A stretch of DNA of 64,000 bases, from positions 248,001 through 312,000 of the forward strand of contig NZ_CP022113.1 in NCBI RefSeq assembly GCF_000730165.1, written 5' to 3'. The notes under the pieces are model-generated. The model saw nothing but the letters and a program-made list of their open reading frames with translations, was not told where the DNA came from and did no database searches. The translations under genes were made by a program, and so were the position numbers. This document shows positions 1-7,922 of the stretch, piece after piece; positions within the stretch are counted from its first letter, which is position 1; every line of letters starts with the position of its first letter. This stretch comes from Nitrospirillum viridazoti CBAmc. GTDB lineage: Bacteria; Pseudomonadota; Alphaproteobacteria; Azospirillales; Azospirillaceae.

Positions 1-334
1 CCACGCTCTCCGCCAAACGCCGGGTCACCCGGGCATGGCGCTCCAGCCAATCCAGTCGTTCCAGCCGAGGGCCGCACTGCCCGCACAGAACACGCCGGCG
101 CGGCACCGATATCCACGTCGCCGCATCCAGGATCGGAAGGTCCCGGACAACTCGCATCTCAATGTCGTGAACACGCTCGCTCGCCTGGCCACAACCGTCG
201 CAGATCATCGGCGAACAGGACGGTCGGCCAAGATATATCCAAACCGCCGGCTGCTCACCCGCGCGGCGTTCCACTGTCTCAATCCGGTAGCCTTCCCACC
301 CAACGAGACATGACGTAGCTTCTCTATCGGGCAA
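1..334 (-). CDS. ISL3-family transposase, N-terminal part (cut by window edge)
   Basis: The minus strand is open from a possible TTG start at 334 to the window edge. It reads as the N-terminal zinc-binding and DNA-binding part of an ISL3-type transposase. Visible are a GW.GY.IE opening, a C-x(5)-C-x2-C cluster (SPMICDGCGQ), the RDLPIL segment, PRRRVLC followed by GQCG, and RVTRRLAE. In this family these residues form the zf-ISL3 and HTH regions ahead of the DDE domain, which would lie outside the window. The terminal inverted repeat should fall between about 340 and 400, but I could not fix it with only one end visible. The truncated glycosyltransferase next door suggests the element inserted into that gene. 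Confidence 0.75.
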   Translation of the reverse strand, partial: MPDREATSCLVGWEGYRIETVERRAGEQPAVWIYLGRPSCSPMICDGCGQASERVHDIEMRVVRDLPILDAATWISVPRRRVLCGQCGPRLERLDWLERHARVTRRLAESV

Positions 335-403
335 CGGCGCACCCCCTGGCAGTCTGTGATGTTTGGCGACTACCAGTCTGTCAGAACGCGCCGTTGTCCG
401 CCT

Positions 404-1279
404 CTACCCGCTAATCCGCGATGAACCAAAATTTTCCATCAGGTACAACCGGGCGAATACCATCCAGCGCCGCATCAGGCTGAAATAGTGCGAAGCGCCA
501 TCGACGCTCGTGATGACGGTAACGGGCAGATCTGTCTGGACCACCTGCCCGCCACCGTTTCGGAAGAGCCGGGCCAGGGCGTAATCGTCAGTGACTTCAT
601 GCTCAATGGCGGTGAAGCCTCCTAACCGGTGCAGATCGTCGGTCCGCATCAGTGTGAACATGCCGTTGACGGTCCGCGACAGGCCTAACCGGGCCGCAGG
701 AAGATAGGTAAGCATGGCGTTGGCATTGACGAAGCCGGTGACCAAGCGGGACCAATTGTTGCTGCGCGCGGCATAGAACGGCAGTCCCGTGACTAAGGTC
801 CCCGGTTCTGCCAAGCCCACGGCCCGGTCCAGCGCATGATGCGGAAGTGCGGTGTCGTCATCCAGAACGGCGACAAAAGGTGTTTCCACCTTCAACAGGC
901 CACGGGCCAGCTTGACGACTTTGGGATTTAGGCCGCGCGGTGGAGCTGGCGCCACATCCAGGTACAAGTTGGCGTTGATTCCCGCCGCGATTGCCTGTGC
1001 CATGGCTTTGCTGGCGGCGGCTTGTCCAGCGGCATCCTCGTTATCCAGCAGCCAGACGTAGCGTGCGCCGCCAGCATGGCGCAAGTTTGCCACTAGACAA
1101 TCGGTCAAGGCGGGGTCGCCCCCCAGGATGGGTTGCAACACGGTGACTGCTTGTTCCGTTTGCTGCGAAGGGATGGTCGCTTGCTGACGTCGCCGCTCCG
1201 ATAGGGCCAGAAGCAGCCGTATCAGATTCAGCACCGCATAAGCGGCAGCCAGAATGCCAAACCAGCTGGCGCCGTTCAT
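404..1279 (-). CDS. GT21-type (ceramide glucosyltransferase/HpnI-like) glycosyltransferase, C-terminally truncated
   Basis: This is a family 2/21-like glycosyltransferase that would transfer a sugar to a membrane lipid at the cytoplasmic membrane. One N-terminal membrane segment (about residues 8-27) is followed by the GT core. The nucleotide-sugar motif VLDDDTAL lies near residue 139, the catalytic TDDYALARLF in the last third, and an (R)RW-type acceptor motif LMRRWMVFAR close to the end. Members of this family normally continue for roughly another 80-100 residues with several membrane segments. Here the protein stops at 291 aa, directly beside the ISL3-family element, so it is probably truncated and inactive. 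It overlaps the upstream epimerase gene by four bases (ATGA), showing translational coupling and a joint glycolipid role. The substrate is not predictable. Confidence 0.75.
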   Translation of the reverse strand: MNGASWFGILAAAYAVLNLIRLLLALSERRRQQATIPSQQTEQAVTVLQPILGGDPALTDCLVANLRHAGGARYVWLLDNEDAAGQAAASKAMAQAIAAGINANLYLDVAPAPPRGLNPKVVKLARGLLKVETPFVAVLDDDTALPHHALDRAVGLAEPGTLVTGLPFYAARSNNWSRLVTGFVNANAMLTYLPAARLGLSRTVNGMFTLMRTDDLHRLGGFTAIEHEVTDDYALARLFRNGGGQVVQTDLPVTVITSVDGASHYFSLMRRWMVFARLYLMENFGSSRISG

Positions 1280-2271
1280 GGCACCGCCCCGGCTTTTTGC
1301 CAGTCAATGAAAGCGTCGAAGCCCTGCTCCGGCGTAAAGGGCGGTGGGCCAAGCAGGGACAGCATGCGCGTCACGTCAAAGGTCTTGGAATGTGCTACGG
1401 CGGAGACGCCAAAGCGCGTGATCGGTGGTTCCCGCCAACCGAGCAGCCGGGCTGAAATCTGTTCCGCCACACGAGCCGCCCTCATCGCAGCCGCCACCGG
1501 GATACGCAGGCGTGGTGGTGGATAACCGAGCCTCGAAAGCACAGAGCCAAGCAACCTGTCCGTTTCCTGAGGTGAGGCATCGGTGATATTTATGGTTCCG
1601 CTGATCCTCAGTGTAATCGACCGTTCGATGGCATGCACAAGATTGCCGATATAGACCATGTCGGCAACGGCCGTGCCGCCATCGGGACGGACGATGCGGG
1701 GAAGCATCCCCTTGGCGGCGGCGCGTAGAATGCGAGGAAACAGGACGGTGTCGCCGGGTCCATATATGGCGCGGGGCCGTAATATAAGCGCGTCTGATCG
1801 TTGCGTTAGGACCAATCTTTCCGCCTCCCTTTTCGCTGCGGCATACAGGTTTGCGGGGAGCGTCGGGAAAGGGCTGTCCTCCGTCAGGTCGAATTGATCG
1901 CCCAATATATAAAAGACGGCGGTCGTAGAGATGAAGATGAACTGGCTTGTTTCTTTATCTTGGACGTACCGGAGCAAATGTGCCGTTGCATCGAGAATAT
2001 TCGCCTGATAGGCAGCGGGCGGTGCCCAAGGAGATGCCAATGCAGCCGCGTGAATGACGACGTCGTGCCGCGGCAGGTCGGGGGGGAGCGGGCGGGAAAG
2101 GTCATGCAGGATCTGGTGATCTACGCTGCCTGACCGTGCGGCGCTCCTGCTGAGCCCGGTGACTTCCCAGCCCAAACCGCGTAGGTGCCTTCCCAAGGCA
2201 CCTCCCAGAAAACCGCTGGTGCCCGTAATCAATACCCTGCCGGCTTTCGCCATCTTTTGATCCGCGTTCAT
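1276..2271 (-). CDS. NAD(P)-dependent epimerase/dehydratase (extended SDR)
   Basis: An extended short-chain dehydrogenase/reductase of 331 aa. The N-terminal Rossmann nucleotide-binding motif GTSGFLGG is at residues 16-23. The catalytic pair YAAAK is at residues 143-147, preceded by the ISTTAVF strand carrying the active-site Ser/Thr. The family includes sugar-nucleotide epimerases and 3-beta-hydroxysteroid-type dehydrogenases, and the substrate here cannot be read from sequence. The next gene overlaps it by four bases and is a lipid glycosyltransferase, so a role in making or modifying a glycolipid is inferred. An ORF extends slightly upstream, but the ATG at 2271 followed shortly by the Rossmann motif is a good start. 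The upstream 280 bases hold no gene apart from a terminator-like hairpin. Confidence 0.8.
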   Translation of the reverse strand: MNADQKMAKAGRVLITGTSGFLGGALGRHLRGLGWEVTGLSRSAARSGSVDHQILHDLSRPLPPDLPRHDVVIHAAALASPWAPPAAYQANILDATAHLLRYVQDKETSQFIFISTTAVFYILGDQFDLTEDSPFPTLPANLYAAAKREAERLVLTQRSDALILRPRAIYGPGDTVLFPRILRAAAKGMLPRIVRPDGGTAVADMVYIGNLVHAIERSITLRISGTINITDASPQETDRLLGSVLSRLGYPPPRLRIPVAAAMRAARVAEQISARLLGWREPPITRFGVSAVAHSKTFDVTRMLSLLGPPPFTPEQGFDAFIDWQKAGAVP

Positions 2272-2495
2272 GAGGGATTCCAGGCCGGAAAGAATAAAGA
2301 GCTATCACGGTTAAACAAGTACTTGAAGTATTGCGCGCTGATTTTCATGGTGAGCTAATCTTTGTGTTTTGGGATCAGTGTCAGGCGTACCTCGAAGCTG
2401 AAGCAGGTTTGGACAGGGAGGTGGTATACCTACCTTACTAGGTCACTGAGTCGCATCGCCTTGCCGACCGTTGCGAGCGCGGCGCCTAGCATCCC

Positions 2496-2525
2496 GCCTG
2501 CGGTGCCCTTCGGGCATCCGCAGGC
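2496..2525 (-). terminator. GC-rich hairpin with UUCG loop, probable terminator of the AAA+ gene
   Basis: GCCTGCGG (2496-2503) pairs with CCGCAGGC (2518-2525). An inner GCCC/GGGC stem closes on a TTCG tetraloop, leaving one bulged base. It lies 25 bases downstream of the minus-strand AAA+ ATPase stop. No clear T-run follows, so efficiency as an intrinsic terminator is uncertain. Confidence 0.5.
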
Positions 2526-2549
2526 TGTCTTGACATGTTCGTGGGGGGG

Positions 2550-4079
2550 TCACTGCATTCCGCCGATGGGGACGAGGATCGCGATCGCGGTTTCATCAGT
2601 CGCCGCGTCCAGCGACGCCAACTGCTGCATCAGGTCACCCAAGCGCATGCACCGCCGCGCCTTCCTGGCGGCCCGCCTCGCCCCCCGGACCCACTGTGTC
2701 ACATGGGCCCCCGTGGCACCGCCGGCGGCGGCAATGGCCGCCACCTGGAAGAGGTCGGCACCGGGCAGGTCCGTCCCCAGGTGGTGCCGGAAGATGCCGA
2801 TCAGCGCCGCTGTGTCCGGTACCGGGATGGTGATCACCCGTTCCAGGCGGCCGGGCCGCAGCAGGGCCGGTTCCACCACCTCCGGCATGTTGGTGGCCCC
2901 GATGACGACCACTCCCGGCCGACCGGCCACGCCGTCCAAGTGCTCCAGCAAGGCGTTGACGATCTGGCGCTGATAGGTGCTGTTGTACCCGTTAGAGCTG
3001 GCCGTACGGCTGGTGAAGCCGTCGATCTCATCAATGAACAGGATGCAGGGGCTAGCCTCGGCAGCCTCGGCGAAGGTGGCGTTCATGGTCTTCAGCATCT
3101 CACCCTGGTGTCCCGCCGCTTGCCAGCTGGCGTGGGAGCCGAGGATCAGGGGCACGCCGCAACTGCGCGCCAGGGCTGCCGCGAACGTGGTCTTTCCCGT
3201 ACCCGGCGGGCCGGCCAAAACGACGCCGTGCTCAACCGCATCCCACCCGATCCGGCCCGCGCGGTAGTCGGCCAGGTCCTCGGCCAACTGACGCCCCCAG
3301 GCCACCGCTTCATCCATTCCCGCCAGTTGATCCAGCGTCGGCCCCGCCGGAGGTCCTTGAACCTCAGGTGCCGGCGGCGCTTCGGTGGCCGCCTGCATTC
3401 CCCGCTGAAAACTCGCCCGTGTGGCAAGGGACTTACGGACCGCAGCCAGCCAATCGTCGGCTGTGATCCCGTCGTACCACCCCAGTGCCAGGTCGCCGGG
3501 GACCACCTGGCTGGCGAAGGGGTCCGGTAGCAGTTCCCAGGAAAAACTGGGCCACTGTCCCGTCCGGTCGTCGATGAATTGCATGACCTGCAGGTTTGTC
3601 GGCCCCGGCAACCGGGCCTGCCCGCGCCTCGGCAAGCACCAGAACTCGAGGGGCAGGTCGTCGGCTGAGAAAGCCACCCCGACCACGCTTCGTCCCCGCT
3701 GCCAGGCGTCCGTCACCGCAGCACCTGCGGTATTCCACGAAAGGGGGCCGGGGCTTTCCGGCACCATCCACGGGTCGTCGGTGTGGTCGACAGTGTCGTC
3801 GGCCGCCCGGTTGTTCAGCAGGTGGCGGAGGGCCGCCCGCACCGGCTGGAGCCAGTCAACGCTCGGTACCAACAGCAGCGCGGCGGTCTGGGCATCGGGG
3901 ATGACCTGGTGGTCGCCGCTCTGGGTGCCGCCCAGTTGCAGGTCCATGTCCGTGCCCAGGATCGTGTCCAGGATCATCCGACGGGCGAACTCTACGTCGA
4001 TGGGCAGGACGGGGTGGGCGGGGGCCGCGTCGAGCAAACGCTCCACATCGGCGATGGTGAGGCAGTCAAGATTGTCCAT
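2550..4079 (-). CDS. AAA+ ATPase with uncharacterised N-terminal region
   Basis: A 509-aa protein whose C-terminal half is a classic AAA module of the FtsH/Cdc48 type. Walker A GPPGTGKTT lies near residue 288 and Walker B ILFIDEID near 346. The sensor-1 segment GATNMPE lies near 390 and the arginine-finger segment RPGRLERVI near 415. The N-terminal ~250 residues match no domain I recognise and contain no zinc-protease motif (HExxH), so it is not FtsH itself. Such proteins remodel or unfold other macromolecules with ATP. It is followed after 3 bases (in gene order, preceded) by a metallophosphoesterase on the same strand, so the two are surely co-transcribed. Cellular role unknown: nucleic-acid processing or defence are possible but unproven. 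Confidence 0.85.
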   Translation of the reverse strand: MDNLDCLTIADVERLLDAAPAHPVLPIDVEFARRMILDTILGTDMDLQLGGTQSGDHQVIPDAQTAALLLVPSVDWLQPVRAALRHLLNNRAADDTVDHTDDPWMVPESPGPLSWNTAGAAVTDAWQRGRSVVGVAFSADDLPLEFWCLPRRGQARLPGPTNLQVMQFIDDRTGQWPSFSWELLPDPFASQVVPGDLALGWYDGITADDWLAAVRKSLATRASFQRGMQAATEAPPAPEVQGPPAGPTLDQLAGMDEAVAWGRQLAEDLADYRAGRIGWDAVEHGVVLAGPPGTGKTTFAAALARSCGVPLILGSHASWQAAGHQGEMLKTMNATFAEAAEASPCILFIDEIDGFTSRTASSNGYNSTYQRQIVNALLEHLDGVAGRPGVVVIGATNMPEVVEPALLRPGRLERVITIPVPDTAALIGIFRHHLGTDLPGADLFQVAAIAAAGGATGAHVTQWVRGARRAARKARRCMRLGDLMQQLASLDAATDETAIAILVPIGGMQ

Positions 4080-4082
4080 GTT

Positions 4083-4889
4083 TCAGAACTCCTGTTGCAA
4101 GCCGTAGGGATCGAAAGAGGGGTTGTGGTCGTGAATGCTGTCGCCATGGCCGCGGGGGTTCGTCCACAGGGGCGTCCGGCCGATGGCGAGGTTGGGTGGC
4201 GGGTCGTGGATGTGGCCGTAGCACCAGCCGTCCGGTTGGTACCGCTCCACCAGCCAGTCCAGGTGACTCGCGTAGGCACAGGACCACCGGTCCTGCTGCG
4301 CCCAGGCCGGCAGGCACCGGGCGGATGGAGCGTGGTGAGTGACCACGACGGTGGGACCGTTGTGAGGGGCGGCCAGCCGGCCTTCCAACCAATCCACCGA
4401 CTGGTGGTGGAGGGTGGCCGTGTCCAAGGGACGCAGGCGGCGGTAGCCGCCCCCGGCTACTCTGATCTGCCGATAATCCCGCATGTGGGGGCTGTAGGCG
4501 TCGCCGACCAGCATCGCGGCATCGGCCCTGACCAGGCGGTCGTCGGCACCGGCGAACAGCCGGACATCGGTCCACAGGGTACAACCCAGGAACCGGATAC
4601 CGTGAACGACGGCCTCGTCGCGTTCCAGCAAGGTCACGCCCTGGCTGGCCAGCCTGGTCCGCAGCCTATCCATGCCATCATCGATGCTGCTGCCGAAGAC
4701 GTCGTGGTTGCCGGCTACGGCCAGGACATGGTCGCAGCCGAACATGGCCCTGGCGTCGGGCCAGGGCAGGCCACGGGCCTTGACGTTCAGATCACCAGCC
4801 AGGACGACGATATCGGCCTGCAGGTCGGTGGGTGGTGTCCAGGGGGCGGAATCGAGGTGAAGGTCGGAAAAAAGGGCAACACGGACCAT
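4083..4889 (-). CDS. Calcineurin-like metallophosphoesterase
   Basis: A 268-aa protein with all five metal-binding blocks of the calcineurin-like phosphoesterase fold, in order: SDLHLD (residues 8-13), GDLN, GNHDVFG, THHAP and GHIHD. These bind a dinuclear metal centre that hydrolyses phosphomonoesters or phosphodiesters. The domain fills the whole protein and there is no signal peptide, so it acts in the cytoplasm. Its stop lies three bases before the start of the AAA+ ATPase, making a two-gene operon. Substrate unknown: members of the family act on nucleotides, nucleic acids, phosphoproteins and UDP-lipids. A long perfect hairpin lies just upstream and may separate this pair from the small membrane-protein gene. 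Confidence 0.88.
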   Translation of the reverse strand: MVRVALFSDLHLDSAPWTPPTDLQADIVVLAGDLNVKARGLPWPDARAMFGCDHVLAVAGNHDVFGSSIDDGMDRLRTRLASQGVTLLERDEAVVHGIRFLGCTLWTDVRLFAGADDRLVRADAAMLVGDAYSPHMRDYRQIRVAGGGYRRLRPLDTATLHHQSVDWLEGRLAAPHNGPTVVVTHHAPSARCLPAWAQQDRWSCAYASHLDWLVERYQPDGWCYGHIHDPPPNLAIGRTPLWTNPRGHGDSIHDHNPSFDPYGLQQEF

Positions 4890-4892
4890 GAT

Positions 4893-4938
4893 GGGCTCCG
4901 GAACTGGCCTGGGGCAGTGCCCAGGCCAGTTGGAGCCC
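4893..4938 (-). terminator. Long near-perfect hairpin upstream of the phosphoesterase gene
   Basis: The arms AACTGGCCTGGG (4902-4913) and CCCAGGCCAGTT (4920-4931) are perfect complements around a 6-base loop. They are extended by GGGCTCC (4893-4899) pairing with GGAGCCC (4932-4938). The total is 19 base pairs with one small internal bulge. On the minus strand it follows a 17-codon ORF and precedes the phosphoesterase ATG by only a few bases. It could be a terminator or attenuator, or a structure controlling translation of the next gene. Confidence 0.55.
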
Positions 4939-4946
4939 AGGCGCGC

Positions 4947-5000
4947 TTAAGCCGTGGCTATGGCCACCGGCGGACGTTTGGTTTTGGCGCGCATGGTCAT
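4947..5000 (-). CDS. Possible 17-aa basic peptide
   Basis: The short ORF reads MTMRAKTKRPPVAIATA. An AAGGA ribosome-binding site lies about nine bases upstream of its ATG. It sits between the membrane-protein gene and the large hairpin, an arrangement like a leader peptide ahead of an attenuator. No homology basis is available, so it may be chance. Confidence 0.25.
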   Translation of the reverse strand: MTMRAKTKRPPVAIATA

Positions 5001-5023
5001 GATGATATTCCTTTATCCGGCGG

Positions 5024-5431
5024 TCAGAGTGGGATCGGGATACCGCCCTGGGCCTTGAACTCGGTAGCGGCGAGGCAATAGTTGAAGTCGGCGAGGAGGG
5101 CCGGCAGTAGCAGGAGGCCAAACCCCAGGATGGGGATAGTCAGGATGCCGAAAACAACGAAGAACGTGACGAAGAGAATGGACCTCTTGAGGTAGTACAG
5201 GTCGCCGGAGGGTGTCCTGATCGCCCGGATCTGTCGGCCACTCAGCCAGTTTCCGTTCCAATAAATGGTCGTATCGCCTTGGGCGTGGACGTTGAGGAAG
5301 CTATCCAGCGATTCCGCGATATGAATATTGTTCAGGACAGTGTCGCCGATCTTCACCACGGAGTACTTGCTGAACTTTCCCGCAACGATGCCATTGCCAA
5401 GAAGGCTGAGTCTTCCAGTCACTGATCTCAT
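5024..5431 (-). CDS. Small membrane protein of unknown function
   Basis: A 135-aa protein. I start it at the ATG at 5431 (MRSVTGRL), because the longer reading upstream is arginine- and histidine-rich and looks non-coding. The first ~80 residues look like a small soluble beta-rich domain. Residues ~84-115 contain two adjacent hydrophobic stretches (ILFVTFFVVFGILTIPIL and FGLLLLPALLADF) that would form a membrane hairpin. I do not recognise the family. It lies on the same strand as the phosphoesterase and AAA+ genes downstream and the lipoprotein gene upstream (122-base gap). Confidence 0.65.
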   Translation of the reverse strand: MRSVTGRLSLLGNGIVAGKFSKYSVVKIGDTVLNNIHIAESLDSFLNVHAQGDTTIYWNGNWLSGRQIRAIRTPSGDLYYLKRSILFVTFFVVFGILTIPILGFGLLLLPALLADFNYCLAATEFKAQGGIPIPL

Positions 5432-5553
5432 GATGCACCTACGTCTGTCGGGGCGCACGGCGGCCGGGCCGGACGGGCTTTCAAGCCGCAAATCCAGGCG
5501 GGCCGCCGGCTGGGGCCGGGGGCGGGGAATACGGCAGCCGCCTTGGCGACTGC

Positions 5554-5907
5554 CTAGCCTTTGGCTTTGACGAAGGGGACGGAACCGAGCATCGGGACCT
5601 CGAGCGTCAGGTCGTTCTTGGTGCGGTGGGCGGTGATGCTGTGACCATCGGCTGTGACGATGAACCAAGTGTCGCCGTCGTGCTTGTAGCTCACCGGGAC
5701 GGCGGGAAAGCCATTGCTAGGGACCATGGCGCCCGCGGTGAACTCGACTGTTTCACCGAAGATGGCCGCGTCCTGCTGCTCTTTCGTGGCCGCCTTGGAC
5801 ATCTCCCATTTGCCCAGCACCGGGTTGTTGTCGCCGCAGGCGGTCAGCAGCAGGCCGACGCTGGCGATCACGGTGAGACGGGCGGTGGTGCGGAGGAAGG
5901 CGGCCAT
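5554..5907 (-). CDS. Small lipoprotein, unknown function
   Basis: A 117-aa protein starting at the ATG at 5907. It has a clear lipoprotein signal: a basic n-region (FLRTTAR), a hydrophobic core, and the lipobox LLTAC with the acylated Cys near residue 22. The mature part (DNNPVLGKWEMS...) begins with a GKWE-type segment that resembles small periplasmic beta-barrel/lipocalin-like domains found in secreted alphaproteobacterial lipoproteins, which is a weak resemblance only. It probably sits at the inner face of the outer membrane. The gene is divergent from the XRE regulator, and the intergenic region contains a perfect palindrome, so the regulator may control it. Confidence 0.7.
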   Translation of the reverse strand: MAAFLRTTARLTVIASVGLLLTACGDNNPVLGKWEMSKAATKEQQDAAIFGETVEFTAGAMVPSNGFPAVPVSYKHDGDTWFIVTADGHSITAHRTKNDLTLEVPMLGSVPFVKAKG

Positions 5908-5970
5908 GATGGGTGATTCCGTTGGAGGAAGGCACGCAACGAGCGAAGCCGATGATTGGTGCAACGCTAT

Positions 5971-5984
5971 TCGGATATATCCGA
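5971..5984. promoter_or_regulatory. 14-bp perfect palindrome, candidate operator of the XRE regulator
   Basis: TCGGATATATCCGA is a perfect palindrome in the divergent region between the lipoprotein gene and the XRE regulator. A related half (GTATATATCC) follows 7 bases downstream at 5991-6000. Small XRE regulators typically bind such sites and autoregulate. Binding here is inferred. Confidence 0.5.
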
Positions 5985-6037
5985 TACTTGGTATATATCC
6001 CATGGCGACGTGCAATGCAACAGCGTGTTTTGCCCGG

Positions 6038-6319
6038 ATGGAAGACATCCGGGTTCAGTTTGGGAAGCTATTGAGGGGAAGGCGTCGAGAACGGGGCCTC
6101 ACGCAGGAGGAGCTCGCCTTCAGAGCGGGAATGGACGTGACATATCTGTCGGACTTGGAGCGGGGGAAGTGGAACCCCAGCCTGGCGATGATCGTCGATT
6201 TGGCACGCGGTCTGAGCGTACATCCTTCTGAACTTCTGATTGGACTTCAGGTCGATCAGGCGGATGCCACCGGAACCGAGGATCCCATCCTGCCGGAGCG
6301 GAAGCGCGGTGGGCATTAA
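6038..6319 (+). CDS. XRE-family HTH transcriptional regulator
   Basis: A 93-aa single-domain regulator, starting at the ATG at 6038; an in-frame ATG at 6002 would add 12 residues. Residues ~6-65 form a typical Cro/C1 helix-turn-helix: LLRGRRRERGLTQEELAFRAGM, then DVTYLSDLERGKWNPSLAMIVDLARGLSVHPSELL. The recognition helix is the TYLSDLERG segment. A short charged tail follows, with no effector domain. Such proteins are often autoregulators of small islands or plasmid-like modules. It is divergent from the lipoprotein gene across ~130 bases containing a 14-bp palindrome. Confidence 0.85.
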   Translation: MEDIRVQFGKLLRGRRRERGLTQEELAFRAGMDVTYLSDLERGKWNPSLAMIVDLARGLSVHPSELLIGLQVDQADATGTEDPILPERKRGGH

Positions 6320-6587
6320 GGAATGGTCAGCGTCTCAATGGTTCCTTTGGACGTATTGCTTTCCTACGTCCTGAAGAAATAAACCCCGTTACTAAACTCG
6401 CATACGTTGGGAAGAATATTGCTCACTTCGCCATCGACAACGCGGGCCATTTCCAGGTGGCGCTGGATGCGGATGCCTGCTCGGTAGCGCATTGATCTAG
6501 CGTCAGGGCCATTTTGCTTTGGGCCCTGAAGACAAATGTATTCATTCGCGCCGAAGGGGAAGCAAGCTCAAGTCGACGTGCAACACG
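6320..6587. other. Intergenic region with a hairpin and a possible gene remnant
   Basis: No complete gene. CAGGGCC (6504-6510) pairs with GGCCCTG (6522-6528) over an 11-base AT-rich loop, and may terminate the minus-strand cobalamin operon that ends at 6588. On the plus strand a stop-free stretch of about 50 codons ends at the TGA near 6493. It reads plausibly as protein but has no start and no recognised family, so I treat it as a possible remnant. Confidence 0.3.
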
Positions 6588-7922
6588 TCATCCTTCCCGC
6601 GCGATCAGGTGCAGGAATGACCCCGCCACGCTGCCCCGTCGGCTGCCCAGGGGCCCCAAGTCGGTACCGTCGGCGGCCTTGGCGGTCAGCAGGGGCGCAT
6701 CGGTGCCGGGGGCCAGGACGCTGGCGTAATGGAACTCATGGCCGCGGAAGCGGCTGCCGGCCGGGCCCAGGGCCATGTCGCTCAGGGTGGTGACCAGGCG
6801 GTAGCCCAGGTGCAGCTTGCGCTTGGCGAAGCTGGTCCGGACGGACAGCAGGCCCAGCATCTCATGCGCCTGGCCTTCGGCATCCACCAGTACCTCGCCC
6901 AGGGTCATATAGCCACCGCATTCCCCGAATATGGACGCGCCCTGGGTGGCCAGGTGCTGCATCCCGGCCTTGAAGGTCCCCGCCGCTGCCAGGCGGCCGG
7001 CGTGCAGTTCGGGGTAGCCGCCGGGCAGCACCACCGCGTCGGCGCCGGCATCGGGCGCTTGGTCGGCCAAGGGGGAGAAGGGCAGCACCTCCGCCCCCGC
7101 CGCCCGCCAGCCGGCCAGGACGTGGGGATAGACGAAGCTGAAGGCCGCGTCGCTGGCCAGGGCGATTCGCTGCCCCGGCGACGGCAGGGCCGCCGGGGGG
7201 CTACCGTTGACGGCCGGCGCGTAGGGCACGGCCAGGGCCGCCAGGCGGTCCAGATCGACATGGCTTTCCACCCAGGCGCCCAGGGTGGAAAGCCGCTCGG
7301 CCAGGGCATCGGTTTCCGATGCTTGCACCAGGCCCAGGTGGCGCTCCGGCAGGGCGTGGCCGGGGGTGCGGGGCAGGGCGCCCAGCACCGGAATGCCCAG
7401 GGCGTCGATGGCGCCCTCGATCAGGCTGCGGTGGCGGGGGCTGGCGATATTGTTTAGCACCACGCCGACTAGGCGCACGTCATCGCGATAGGTGGCGAAG
7501 CCCTTCACCACGGCCGCCACCGATTGCGACGCCCCGCGCCCGTCCATCACCAGCACCACGGGCCAGCCGGTGCGGGCCGCGAGGTCGGCCGTGGCGCCGT
7601 TGCCCCAGGCGCCCACCCGGGCCACGCCGTCGAACAGGCCCATCAGGGCCTCGCAGATCAGCAGTTCCCCCCCGTTGGCGGCCTGGGCCGCCAAGCCATC
7701 GACCAGGGCCGGTTCCATGGCCCAGCTGTCCAGGTTCAGGCTGGGGTGGCCGCAAGCGGCGGCATGGAAGGCGGGATCGATGTAATCCGGCCCCGACTTG
7801 GCGGCGCGCACGTCCAGCCCCCGGGCGCGGAAGGCCGCCAGCAGGCCCAGGGTCAGGGTGGTTTTGCCGGAACCCGAGGCGGGTGAGGCGATGATGAGGC
7901 CCGGGGCAACGCGCTCAGTCAT
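6588..7922 (-). CDS. cobB: Cobyrinic acid a,c-diamide synthase (hydrogenobyrinic acid a,c-diamide synthase)
   Basis: CobB uses glutamine and ATP to amidate the a and c side chains of hydrogenobyrinic acid in aerobic cobalamin synthesis. The 444-aa protein has the CobB/CbiA layout. An N-terminal P-loop-like synthetase domain carries SPASGSGKTT (residues 13-22) and KSGPDYIDP. A C-terminal class I glutamine amidotransferase domain carries the nucleophile in FGECGGYM. It is the last gene of the minus-strand cob operon and overlaps cobA by eight bases. CbiA acts on cobyrinic acid in the anaerobic route; the aerobic CobG and CobN nearby favour the CobB assignment. Confidence 0.93.
   Translation of the reverse strand: MTERVAPGLIIASPASGSGKTTLTLGLLAAFRARGLDVRAAKSGPDYIDPAFHAAACGHPSLNLDSWAMEPALVDGLAAQAANGGELLICEALMGLFDGVARVGAWGNGATADLAARTGWPVVLVMDGRGASQSVAAVVKGFATYRDDVRLVGVVLNNIASPRHRSLIEGAIDALGIPVLGALPRTPGHALPERHLGLVQASETDALAERLSTLGAWVESHVDLDRLAALAVPYAPAVNGSPPAALPSPGQRIALASDAAFSFVYPHVLAGWRAAGAEVLPFSPLADQAPDAGADAVVLPGGYPELHAGRLAAAGTFKAGMQHLATQGASIFGECGGYMTLGEVLVDAEGQAHEMLGLLSVRTSFAKRKLHLGYRLVTTLSDMALGPAGSRFRGHEFHYASVLAPGTDAPLLTAKAADGTDLGPLGSRRGSVAGSFLHLIAREG

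Noticed and set aside
35-313. Plus-strand ORF at the window start
   Set aside because: Shadow of the minus-strand ISL3 transposase, whose Cys motifs are convincing.
2535-5081. Long plus-strand ORFs opposite the AAA+ ATPase and phosphoesterase
   Set aside because: Antisense shadows of genes with complete catalytic motifs.
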